This document shows positions 1-6,849 of a DNA stretch of 36,657 nucleotides, in pieces. The DNA lies in assembly GCA_945877995.1 (NCBI GenBank), contig CAMDXD010000001.1:1-36657 (forward strand), written 5' to 3'. How positions within the stretch are numbered: the stretch's first letter is position 1; each line of letters opens with the position of its first letter. Position numbers and translations under genes: made by a program. The DNA comes from Bordetella parapertussis (lineage in GTDB: Bacteria; Pseudomonadota; Gammaproteobacteria; Burkholderiales; CAIKXV01). The notes beneath the pieces are model-generated. The model saw only the letters and a program-made list of their open reading frames with translations. It searched no databases and was not told the DNA's origin.

Positions 1-196
1 TGTCGACCACCACCGGCTGTCCGAAGTCTTCGGCCAGCCGCGGTGCGATGGTTCGCATGACCATGTCGGTCGAACCGCCGGTTGCATATGGAACGATGAT
101 CCGGACCGGTTTGGACGGGAACGCGGGCGCCTGAGCCAGGCACCCGGTCGAAGCGACCAACCCTGCAACCAGCAATGATGTCTTCAGATGATCCAT
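1..196 (-). CDS. TTT (Bug family) periplasmic binding protein, N-terminal part only
   Basis: The ATG at 196 opens a reading frame that runs off the left edge, so only about 65 residues are visible. They show a signal peptide (MDHLKTSLLVAGLVAS followed by GCLAQA) and then the Bug-family opening, with KPVRIIVPYATGGSTD as the first ligand-binding loop. The family are periplasmic receptors for carboxylates and related small acids, normally serving TctA/TctB membrane subunits. The gene is last in the visible leftward operon, 78 bp after the acyl-CoA dehydrogenase, which suggests it captures the substrate of that pathway. The ligand cannot be read from the sequence. Confidence 0.9.
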   Translation of the reverse strand, partial: MDHLKTSLLVAGLVASTGCLAQAPAFPSKPVRIIVPYATGGSTDMVMRTIAPRLAEDFGQPVVVD

Positions 197-274
197 CTGT
201 AATCTCCTCCAGCGCTTGAGTGGACCGGCCAGGAGTCTGTTGCTCCCGTGGATGTTGTCTGGGCCGGTGTCGAT

Positions 275-1441
275 CTACTTCCGCATGAAACTCCGCCCGA
301 TCAGCTGGCGATGTACCTGGTTGGTTCCTTCCCAGATCTGGGTGATCTTGGCATCGCGCATCAAGCGCTCAACGCGATAGTCGCGGATGTATCCGTAGCC
401 ACCGAACAGCTGCACTGCGTCGGTGGTGATACGCATCGCCAGGTCGGACGCACGCAACTTCAGCATCGACGCTTCGATGCCGAAGTCGGACGCCTCGGCG
501 TCGACCAGCGCGGCGACATGCCACAGCCAGCGCTCGCACATGGCAAGGTCGGTGGCCATGTCGGCCAGCATGAACTGGATGCCCTGGAACTCGACGATAC
601 GGCGGCCGGACTGCCGCCGCTCGTTGATGTAGGCGACTGCGTCCTCGAAAGCGGCGCGCGCGATGCCCAGGGCGTGGGCCGCCACGCTCGGGCGTGACTT
701 GTTGAGCGAAGCAAGCAGAATACGCAGGCCGTCGCCTGGCGCGCCGAGCAGGTTCGCCCTCGGCACGCGGCACGACTCGAAGCTGAGGGCGGCGGTGCTC
801 GAGGCGCGCAGGCCCATCTTGTCTTCCTCGCGCACCACCGACAGCCCTGGCGTTCCTTTCTCGACGATCAGCGCGGAGATGGATGCCTTGCTGTCTTCGA
901 TCGTGCTCCACTTGCCGAAGACCAGATAAAGGTCGGCATGGGCGCCGTTGGTGATGAAGATCTTGGAGCCGTCGACCACGATATCGTCGCCGTCCGGCGT
1001 GAACGACGTTCGCATGCCGGTGGCGTCGGAGCCTGCCGATGGCTCGGTGATCGTCAGCGAGGCAAGGCCGCCGTCGACCATCACCGGCAGCAGTCGCTGC
1101 TTCTGCGCTTCGGTTCCGAAGTCGATCAATGGCTTGATCGCATGGAAGTTGGTCGCCCAGATCACGCCCGTGGACGCGCAGGCCTTGGACAGTTCGCGCA
1201 CGCACTCGAGGTAGGCGGTATACGACATCGGCGCACCCCCGTAGGCCTCGGGGATGAACATGGCGTTGAGGCCCAGCGCGTTGATCGCGTCGACGTTGTC
1301 CTGGGGAAAGACACCCGTCCGGTCGATCTGCTGCGCGTTCGGTGCGATCAGGTCGCGTGAGAGTGCACGTACGCTTTCGAGCAGCATCTGCTCGTCGTCG
1401 GAGAGATTGATCGTGCGGTCGAGCCGGGTCAGCACGTTCAT
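275..1441 (-). CDS. Acyl-CoA dehydrogenase (AliB/BadJ-like candidate)
   Basis: 388 residues, the normal length for the family. This flavoenzyme oxidises an acyl-CoA to the 2,3-enoyl-CoA and passes electrons to ETF. Visible signatures are LTITEPSAGSDATGM (FAD/substrate region), VQLFGGYGYIRDY near the C-terminus, and QIWEGTNQVHRQLIGR. The Glu of that last motif is at the position of the catalytic base in MCAD-type enzymes. The ATG at 1441 lies 1 bp after the SDR gene's stop, so the two are translationally coupled. With the ligase, hydratase, SDR and BadI-like hydrolase of the same operon, it would fit the cyclohexanecarboxyl-CoA dehydrogenase step. The exact substrate is inferred from context only. 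Confidence 0.93.
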   Translation of the reverse strand: MNVLTRLDRTINLSDDEQMLLESVRALSRDLIAPNAQQIDRTGVFPQDNVDAINALGLNAMFIPEAYGGAPMSYTAYLECVRELSKACASTGVIWATNFHAIKPLIDFGTEAQKQRLLPVMVDGGLASLTITEPSAGSDATGMRTSFTPDGDDIVVDGSKIFITNGAHADLYLVFGKWSTIEDSKASISALIVEKGTPGLSVVREEDKMGLRASSTAALSFESCRVPRANLLGAPGDGLRILLASLNKSRPSVAAHALGIARAAFEDAVAYINERRQSGRRIVEFQGIQFMLADMATDLAMCERWLWHVAALVDAEASDFGIEASMLKLRASDLAMRITTDAVQLFGGYGYIRDYRVERLMRDAKITQIWEGTNQVHRQLIGRSFMRK

Positions 1442-1442
1442 G

Positions 1443-2189
1443 TCAGTGCGCGATGCCTTGTGCGCCGTCGAGATAGATCGTCTCGCCCGTGAGGAAAGGA
1501 ATGTCTTCGGCCAGGAGCGCGCCGATCAGTCGCGCCACGTCCTCCGCTGCGCCGGGCGCCCCGCCGGGGATGCGCCGCTTCAGGTAGTCGTGGAGCGGGC
1601 CACTGTCGAGCACCGCCCGGTTGAGGTCGGTCTGGATGTAGCCGGGCGCGATGTCTATCACGCGAATGCCCTTGCTCGCCCACTCGACGGCGAGGCAGCG
1701 TGTGATGGCACCAACCGCCGCCTTCGACGCGCAGTAGGCGAGGTTGCGCTTGACACCGATCCGGTCGAAGAAAGACCCGATGTTGACGATCATGCCGGAG
1801 CCAGCCTTCAGCAGGTGCGGATAGGCCAGCCGGCAGGCAGCGAACACCGCGGTGGTGTTGGTAGCCATCACCTGCTCGAAGCTTTCCGAAGTCATCTGGT
1901 TGCTGGGCGACTCGACATGGATACCCGCATTGTTGACCAGCGCATGCAGCCCCCCGGCCTCGGAGGCGACGCGATCGAACGCTTGCGCGAGGCTTTGCTC
2001 GTCGGTCACGTCGCATTGAACGCTGAGCAGGCGTCCGGCCAACCCCGCCGGCACTGGCGTCTCCACGCCCAGCCCCTTGCGCGTGAGGCAGGCGACCGTG
2101 AAACCGCGGCGTGCCAGTTCGACGGCAATCGCCGCCCCGATGCCGCGGCTCGCGCCAGTCACTGCAACCACCCGTTCATGCGTCGGCAT
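1443..2189 (-). CDS. Short-chain dehydrogenase/reductase (BadH-like candidate)
   Basis: 248 residues of classical SDR. It has the cofactor motif TGASRGIG (11-18), NNAG (86-89) and the catalytic Ser139, Tyr152, Lys156 (YCASK). The C-terminus has the usual GETIYLDGAQG. It oxidises or reduces a hydroxy/keto group with NAD(P). In this operon the likely reaction is oxidation of a 2-hydroxycyclohexanecarboxyl-CoA to the 2-keto ester, as BadH does; that is inference from the neighbours. The frame stays open upstream, but the start at 2189 gives the canonical SDR N-terminus and leaves an 8-bp gap to the preceding hydratase gene. Confidence 0.92.
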   Translation of the reverse strand: MPTHERVVAVTGASRGIGAAIAVELARRGFTVACLTRKGLGVETPVPAGLAGRLLSVQCDVTDEQSLAQAFDRVASEAGGLHALVNNAGIHVESPSNQMTSESFEQVMATNTTAVFAACRLAYPHLLKAGSGMIVNIGSFFDRIGVKRNLAYCASKAAVGAITRCLAVEWASKGIRVIDIAPGYIQTDLNRAVLDSGPLHDYLKRRIPGGAPGAAEDVARLIGALLAEDIPFLTGETIYLDGAQGIAH

Positions 2190-2197
2190 ATTCACGG

Positions 2198-2965
2198 CTA
2201 TCGGTCCTTGAACTCGGGCTTGCGTTTGGCGCTGAATGCATCCATTCCCTCGGCTGCGTCTTCTGTCTGGAAAGCCAGCGTCGACAGATCGGCCTCCAGC
2301 CGCAAGCCATCCTGGAGCGGCATGTCCATGCCTCGGGAGATCGCCGACCGGGCAAGTGCGAGTACTGGCAGGCTGAAGCCGGAGAACTCGCGTGCGAAGG
2401 CAATGCCCTCGGCGAGCGGATCGGCGCCGATGAGGCGGTTCACCAGGCCCACCTGCAGCGCGTCGTTCGCGGTGAGCGTGCGCGCGGTGAGGATCATCTC
2501 CATCGCGCGCGACTCGCCGATCAGGCGTGCCAGCCGTTGCGTGCCGCCATAGCCGGGTATGAGACCGAGCCTCACTTCGGGCAGCCCCATCTTCGCGTTG
2601 GCAGTGGCCAGCCGGAACGTGCACGCCATCGCCAGCTCCAGGCCGCCGCCGAAGGCGAACCCGTTGATGAGCGCGATCGATGGCATCGGCAGGCGATCGA
2701 GCCTGGCGAATGTCGTCTGGCCGAAGAGCGCACCGTCATGCTGGGCCTGCATCGACCGCCCGGTGAGCTCCTTGATGTCGGCGCCCGCGCAAAACGCCTT
2801 CGGGCCGCTGCCGGTGATGAGCAGCGCACGGGCATCGGTGCCCGCGACCTTGTCGATCGCAGCGCCAAGGTCGGCGATCAGCGAGAAGGACAGCGCGTTG
2901 AGCGCCTCCGGGCGATCGATCGTGATCAGGGCGAATTCTTCAATGCGCGTCAGTTGGATCGACAT
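2198..2965 (-). CDS. Enoyl-CoA hydratase/isomerase (BadK-like candidate)
   Basis: 255-residue crotonase-fold protein. The oxyanion segment AFCAGADIKEL (58-67) and both general acid/base glutamates are present: Glu110 in GGGLEL and Glu130 in GLPEVRLG. They are 20 residues apart, as are Glu144/Glu164 of rat mitochondrial hydratase, so true hydratase activity is expected. The C-terminus has the usual AKRKPEFKD. The ATG at 2965 was chosen over upstream in-frame codons because it gives the standard N-terminus and lies 4 bp after the ligase stop. In the proposed pathway it hydrates cyclohex-1-ene-carboxyl-CoA; other 2-enoyl-CoAs are possible. Confidence 0.92.
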   Translation of the reverse strand: MSIQLTRIEEFALITIDRPEALNALSFSLIADLGAAIDKVAGTDARALLITGSGPKAFCAGADIKELTGRSMQAQHDGALFGQTTFARLDRLPMPSIALINGFAFGGGLELAMACTFRLATANAKMGLPEVRLGLIPGYGGTQRLARLIGESRAMEMILTARTLTANDALQVGLVNRLIGADPLAEGIAFAREFSGFSLPVLALARSAISRGMDMPLQDGLRLEADLSTLAFQTEDAAEGMDAFSAKRKPEFKDR

Positions 2966-2969
2966 GGCA

Positions 2970-4640
2970 TCAGGCCTCGGTAGCAGCACGTACAGCGGCA
3001 CGCCGGATCGCCTGCGCGACGATGGCACCTGTCCGGGTCATCTCGATGAGTTCGCGCTTGAGCACCTTACCGCTGGCGGTCAGCGGAAAGGCTTCCAGAG
3101 TAACCCAGTACTCCGGCATGTCGTAGCGCGACAGGCCGGCAGCATCGAGGTGTTCCAGCATCGCCTGGGCGTCGACCTGCGCGCCCTGGCGCGGAATCAC
3201 CGCCAGGCAGACGCGCTCGCCCAGCCGGGCATCGGCGATCGGAAACGCCGCCGCCTTCAGCACGCCGGGGTGCTTCATGGCGAGGTTCTCGATATGCGCG
3301 GGGTGGATGTTGTGGCCACCCCGAATGATCAGGTCTTTCTTGCGCCCGACGATCTGCAGGTTGCCATGCGCGTCGAGCCGGCCGAGATCGCCACTCATGA
3401 ACCAGCCGCTCGCGTTGAACGAAGACTCGGTGGCGAACTGGTTGTCGAAATAGCCGAGCGTGAGCAGTGCGCCGCGCGTGCCGATCTCCCCGATCTCGCC
3501 TGGAGCGGCTTCGATGTCGGGGTTCTCGGCATTCCACAGCCGTGTCTCATACCCCGCACAGGCCCGTCCGCAGGTACCGGTCACGACTTCGACCGGATCG
3601 TCAGGCAGCGTGTACTGGTGCGAGCCGTTCTCGGTCATGCCGTACACGTTGAGGGTGGCAATGCCCATGTCGAGGAAGCCATGGCAGAGCTCCGGCGCAA
3701 TGGGTGCACCTGCCATGTAGAAGATGCGTACCGCACCCATGTCACGCAGCCCCCGGCGGCGTGCTTCGGCCAGGATGTCGATGCCGTGGGTCGGCACACC
3801 CATCACGTAGGTAGAGCCGGTTTGCAGGATCCAGTCGAGTGGCTTGACGCCCGGAGGTGGGTCGTTGATCACCAGCTCGAAACCGGCCACCAGTGACTGC
3901 AGCACGGCGACCGTGGCGATATGGTGCGACAGCGGACTCAGCGAGCACAGGATCGTGGACGGGTCATGGCCCCAGTCGCGGACCATGGCGCGGGCATTGG
4001 CCAGGAGCGTGTTGTCGGAATGCATCACACCCTTCGGGGCACCGGTGGTGCCCGAGGTGAAGGCGAGGTAGCAGACCTTGTCCGGGTTGGTGTCCACCGG
4101 CGGCGCGTCGACGGCGTGGTCGCCACCGGCCGATGGCAGTGGCGCCTTCGCATCACGGTCTTTCGAGAAGCGGTAGAACCGCTTCATCTTCGGCAGGCCC
4201 TCGACTGCGGCGAAGATGTCGAAGCGCTCGCCATCGGCGCCGTACTCGGCCTGCGCGAACAGGGCTGCGCAGCCCGTGCGTTCGAGCAGCGACATCACGT
4301 CGGCGCCGGTGTAGTTCTGGTGCAGCGACGGGTTGCACACATAGCCGTTGCGCGAGCAGGCAAGCATGATGACTGCGCATTCGACCCGGTTGGGCAACCA
4401 GATGGCCACCCGGTCGCCGCGGCGCATGCCCGCGCCGTGCAGGTCGGCCGCCAGCAGGTCGACCTGGGCCAGCAGCGTGCGCCACGTGAGGCGGGCGCAG
4501 CTGTCGCGCAATGCAAAGGCGTCGGGGCGTTCGTGCGCGTGCTTCACCAGCAGCGAATAGAGCGTGTCGTCGCACCAGTGGCCCGCTTCGTAGAACGCGC
4601 GCGCAGCAGCTGGGTCGTGCAGGGTCAACAGCGTGGTCAT
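2970..4640 (-). CDS. AMP-forming acyl-CoA synthetase (AliA-like candidate)
   Basis: 556-residue member of the ANL superfamily. It activates a carboxylic acid with ATP and CoA through an acyl-adenylate. Motifs in order are the P-loop TSGTTGAPKG (195-204), a GMTENG adenylate motif, the GWFMSGDLGRLD hinge region, GRKKDLIIRGGHNIHP and the catalytic lysine Lys525 in LTASGKVLK. The sequence resembles ligases usually annotated as cyclohexanecarboxylate-CoA or medium-chain ligases. It starts 11 bp after the BadI-like gene. A ligase and a CoA-transferase in one operon give two ways to load CoA, for instance ATP-driven start-up followed by transfer from a product. Confidence 0.94.
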   Translation of the reverse strand: MTTLLTLHDPAAARAFYEAGHWCDDTLYSLLVKHAHERPDAFALRDSCARLTWRTLLAQVDLLAADLHGAGMRRGDRVAIWLPNRVECAVIMLACSRNGYVCNPSLHQNYTGADVMSLLERTGCAALFAQAEYGADGERFDIFAAVEGLPKMKRFYRFSKDRDAKAPLPSAGGDHAVDAPPVDTNPDKVCYLAFTSGTTGAPKGVMHSDNTLLANARAMVRDWGHDPSTILCSLSPLSHHIATVAVLQSLVAGFELVINDPPPGVKPLDWILQTGSTYVMGVPTHGIDILAEARRRGLRDMGAVRIFYMAGAPIAPELCHGFLDMGIATLNVYGMTENGSHQYTLPDDPVEVVTGTCGRACAGYETRLWNAENPDIEAAPGEIGEIGTRGALLTLGYFDNQFATESSFNASGWFMSGDLGRLDAHGNLQIVGRKKDLIIRGGHNIHPAHIENLAMKHPGVLKAAAFPIADARLGERVCLAVIPRQGAQVDAQAMLEHLDAAGLSRYDMPEYWVTLEAFPLTASGKVLKRELIEMTRTGAIVAQAIRRAAVRAATEA

Positions 4641-4651
4641 GATGCGTTGCT

Positions 4652-5431
4652 TCAGTGGCCCATCTTGTCCGGATCGGGCTTGCGCTTGCCGCGGAACGCC
4701 TCGCCCAGTTCCTTCGATTCGTCCGTCTCGAGGTAGAGCCTGAGCAGCAGATCGTGGCTCACCCGTGCAAGCCCGCCGACCCCGCCATGCCGAGCGGTGA
4801 AGGCGGCCTTGACGGCCGCCAGAGCGAACGCGCCACGTTCGCACACCTGCATGGCCATGCGCGTGGTTTCTTCGCGCAACTGGTCGTCCGGGACGACCTT
4901 GTTGATCAGGCCCAGCGCGAGTGCCTCCTGCGCCGACAGCCTGGGATTGGTGAACCACATCTCCTTGGCCTTCTTCTTGCCGACGAGATCTTCGAGATAC
5001 CACGTTCCGTACCCCGCGTCGAAGCTGCCCATCATCGGCCCGACCTGCCTGAAGACGGCGCTTTCCTTGGCGATGGTCATGTCGCACATCACCTGCAGCA
5101 CCTGGCCTCCACCGACCGCGAAGCCGTTGACCGAGGCAATGACAGGCTTCTGCAGCCGCTCGATGCTTTCGTAGATCTCCAGCGTCGGCAGCATCCCGGC
5201 GTAGAGGGTCGTGTCTTCCATTCCTTCCTTGCGGCCACCAATGCAGAAGAATCGATCGCCTGCCCCGGTGATCACCAGCACGCGGGTGCGCGTCTCACGG
5301 CGCATGTCGTCGATGCAGTCACGGATCTCGTGGCACATCTGCGCGGTGAACATGTTGCCGTCATCCGGGCGGTTCAGGGTGAGCCAGCCGATGGGACCCT
5401 GTTCTTCATAAAGGATGGTTTCGTAGCTCAT
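4652..5431 (-). CDS. BadI/MenB-type crotonase (probable 2-ketocyclohexanecarboxyl-CoA hydrolase)
   Basis: 259-residue crotonase that differs from ordinary hydratases. The usual CAGAD is replaced by FFCIGGRKEG (61-70), and neither hydratase glutamate is present. It instead has VGPMMGSFDAGYG (130-142) with Ser136 and Asp138, and Tyr233 in RLYLETDESKE. This Ser/Asp/Tyr pattern is that of MenB and BadI, whose BadI member uses Ser138, Asp140 and Tyr235 for C-C ring opening of a 2-keto cyclic CoA ester. A ring-opening hydrolase is therefore more likely than a hydratase. The ATG overlaps the preceding CoA-transferase stop (ATGA), indicating translational coupling. A MenB-like Dieckmann cyclase is the alternative, but no menaquinone genes are nearby. 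Confidence 0.85.
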   Translation of the reverse strand: MSYETILYEEQGPIGWLTLNRPDDGNMFTAQMCHEIRDCIDDMRRETRTRVLVITGAGDRFFCIGGRKEGMEDTTLYAGMLPTLEIYESIERLQKPVIASVNGFAVGGGQVLQVMCDMTIAKESAVFRQVGPMMGSFDAGYGTWYLEDLVGKKKAKEMWFTNPRLSAQEALALGLINKVVPDDQLREETTRMAMQVCERGAFALAAVKAAFTARHGGVGGLARVSHDLLLRLYLETDESKELGEAFRGKRKPDPDKMGH

Positions 5432-6696
5432 ATGACGTTGGCCTCGCGAAGTTCGGAGATTGTCTTGTCGTCGTAACCCAGCAGGTCTCCAAGCAGCGCG
5501 GCAGTGTGCTCGCCCAGCAGGGGTGGCGCGCTGCGGTAGGTCGAGCGGTTGCCGTCGATGCCGATGCCCAGCCCCACCTGCGGGATGCGCCGGGCATCGG
5601 GAGCCGACGCGCTGTAGAACAGCCCGCGGGCCACCAGTTCTTCGTCGTGCACCAGCTCGTCGACACGGTTCACCGGGCCCGCCGGTACCCCGGCAGGCGC
5701 AAGCAGCGACAGCCAATGGTCGCGCGGCCGGGTCTTCAGGATCTGCTGTATGTCGCTGACGATTCGCAACCGGTGCTCGAGCCGCCCGGCGTTGCTCGCA
5801 TACGCTTCGTTGCCCGCGTACTCGGGGTGGCCGATCGCCTGCCAGAACCTTTTCCAGATGGCATCGTTGCCCAGGCCGAGCGTGAGCGGTTCGGTCGCCG
5901 TGTCGAATACCTGGTACACGGCGATCACGCTGTCCCTGGCCCCGGAGCGCGCCGGCACGCTGCCCGACCCGAGGTAGGGGACGATGCGGGGCGACATGAA
6001 GCGGGTCATGCTCTCGACCATGGCGATGTCGATCTGATGGCCGCGGCCGGTGGCGCGCCGGTCGAACAATGCGCTGACAATGGCAAAGGCCGCGTCCATG
6101 CCCGACACCAGGTCGGCGGCTGGCGTGCCCACTTTCTGCGGCGGATTGTCTGCCTCCCCGGTGAGATCCATCACGCCGCTGTAGCCCTCGGCAATGAGGT
6201 CGTAGCAGGCAAGATCGCTGCGCTGTCCAGACAGGCCGAACCCCGTGATCGACACATGCACGAGGTCGGCGCGTACTGCGGCGAGCGCAGCGTAATCGAT
6301 GCCAAGCTTGCGCTGGACCCGCTCGACCAGGTTGACCACCACGACATCGACATGCCGGACGAGGTCGTGAAGCACGGCCCGCCCCGCCTCGGATGCATAG
6401 TCGAGCGTGAAACTCTGCTTGTTGCGGTTCACACTGAGGAACCAGAGCGACTCGCCATCGAGGAAGGGCGGCCCCCATGCACGGGCATCGTCACCGCGGC
6501 CCGGCCGCTCGACCTTGATGATCTCCGCACCCATGTCGCCCAGCATCATGGTCGCGTAGGGCCCCGCAACAGACGTTGTCAGGTCGAGTACGCGAACCCC
6601 CCGCAGCAGGCCATCGCCTGCCGGGGCAGGTGGCGGCAGGGAATCGAGTGGCAAAGGCGAGGGGGTGGTCGTGGTCGTGGTCGTGGTCGTGGGCAT
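5428..6696 (-). CDS. Family III CoA-transferase (CaiB/BaiF)
   Basis: About 422 residues from the ATG at 6696. The family moves CoA between acyl-CoA and a free acid. The N-terminal Rossmann half has LLRGVRVLDLTTSVAGPYA and MGAEIIKVE, and the catalytic Asp166 lies in CYDLIAEGYSGVMDLTG. It is the first gene of the leftward operon. The first ~28 residues are a low-complexity Thr/Pro stretch encoded by a hexanucleotide repeat. The sigma-54 promoter at 6710-6724 predicts a transcript start near 6698, so the GTG at 6708 is excluded. The ATG at 6696 would be essentially leaderless, and a later non-ATG start such as the in-frame TTG in SPLPL cannot be excluded. Confidence 0.88.
   Translation of the reverse strand: MPTTTTTTTTTPSPLPLDSLPPPAPAGDGLLRGVRVLDLTTSVAGPYATMMLGDMGAEIIKVERPGRGDDARAWGPPFLDGESLWFLSVNRNKQSFTLDYASEAGRAVLHDLVRHVDVVVVNLVERVQRKLGIDYAALAAVRADLVHVSITGFGLSGQRSDLACYDLIAEGYSGVMDLTGEADNPPQKVGTPAADLVSGMDAAFAIVSALFDRRATGRGHQIDIAMVESMTRFMSPRIVPYLGSGSVPARSGARDSVIAVYQVFDTATEPLTLGLGNDAIWKRFWQAIGHPEYAGNEAYASNAGRLEHRLRIVSDIQQILKTRPRDHWLSLLAPAGVPAGPVNRVDELVHDEELVARGLFYSASAPDARRIPQVGLGIGIDGNRSTYRSAPPLLGEHTAALLGDLLGYDDKTISELREANVI
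6665..6692. repeat. GTGGTC hexanucleotide tandem repeat
   Basis: Four perfect GTGGTC units (6665-6688) plus a partial unit. Read on the minus strand they are alternating ACG/ACC codons giving nine consecutive Thr residues at the start of the CoA-transferase. Because the unit is six bases, copy-number change would keep the frame but alter the length of the leader or N-terminus. Confidence 0.85.
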
Positions 6697-6709
6697 GGCT
6701 TGCGACACC

Positions 6710-6724
6710 GCAAGGTCCGTGCCA
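6710..6724 (-). promoter_or_regulatory. Sigma-54 (-24/-12) promoter of the leftward catabolic operon
   Basis: The minus strand reads TGGCACGGACCTTGC, an exact match to the sigma-54 core TGGCAC-N5-TTGC. The -12 C is at 6710, so transcription should start near 6698, heading into the CoA-transferase gene. The divergent neighbour is a sigma-54-dependent activator, which makes a chance match unlikely. Confidence 0.85.
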
Positions 6725-6771
6725 CCGGTGCCGCCGCGAGCTTCGTCCTAGGGACGGCTTGCGAACCGTGG

Positions 6772-6816
6772 CGTGTCCGTGTTCTCATGGAGGACACGGT
6801 GACACACAATGTCCTC
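6772..6816. promoter_or_regulatory. Candidate upstream activator sites (GGACA/TGTCC dyads)
   Basis: CGTGTCC (6772-6778), GGACACG (6792-6798) and TGTCCTC (6810-6816) form two overlapping dyads: CGTGTCC/GGACACG, and GAGGACA (6790-6796)/TGTCCTC. The three half-site cores are spaced 18 bp apart. They sit about 50-90 bp upstream of the sigma-54 promoter, a usual distance for enhancer-binding activators, and just upstream of the regulator's own start. Binding is inferred. Confidence 0.55.
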
Positions 6817-6849
6817 AATAAAGACGCAGGCACCGGGCAGGAGGAAAGG

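Noticed and set aside
6787..6849. ATG at 6787 as the start of the sigma-54 activator
   Set aside because: It lies within the dyad sites and has no Shine-Dalgarno, while the ATG at 6850 has AGGAGG at proper spacing.
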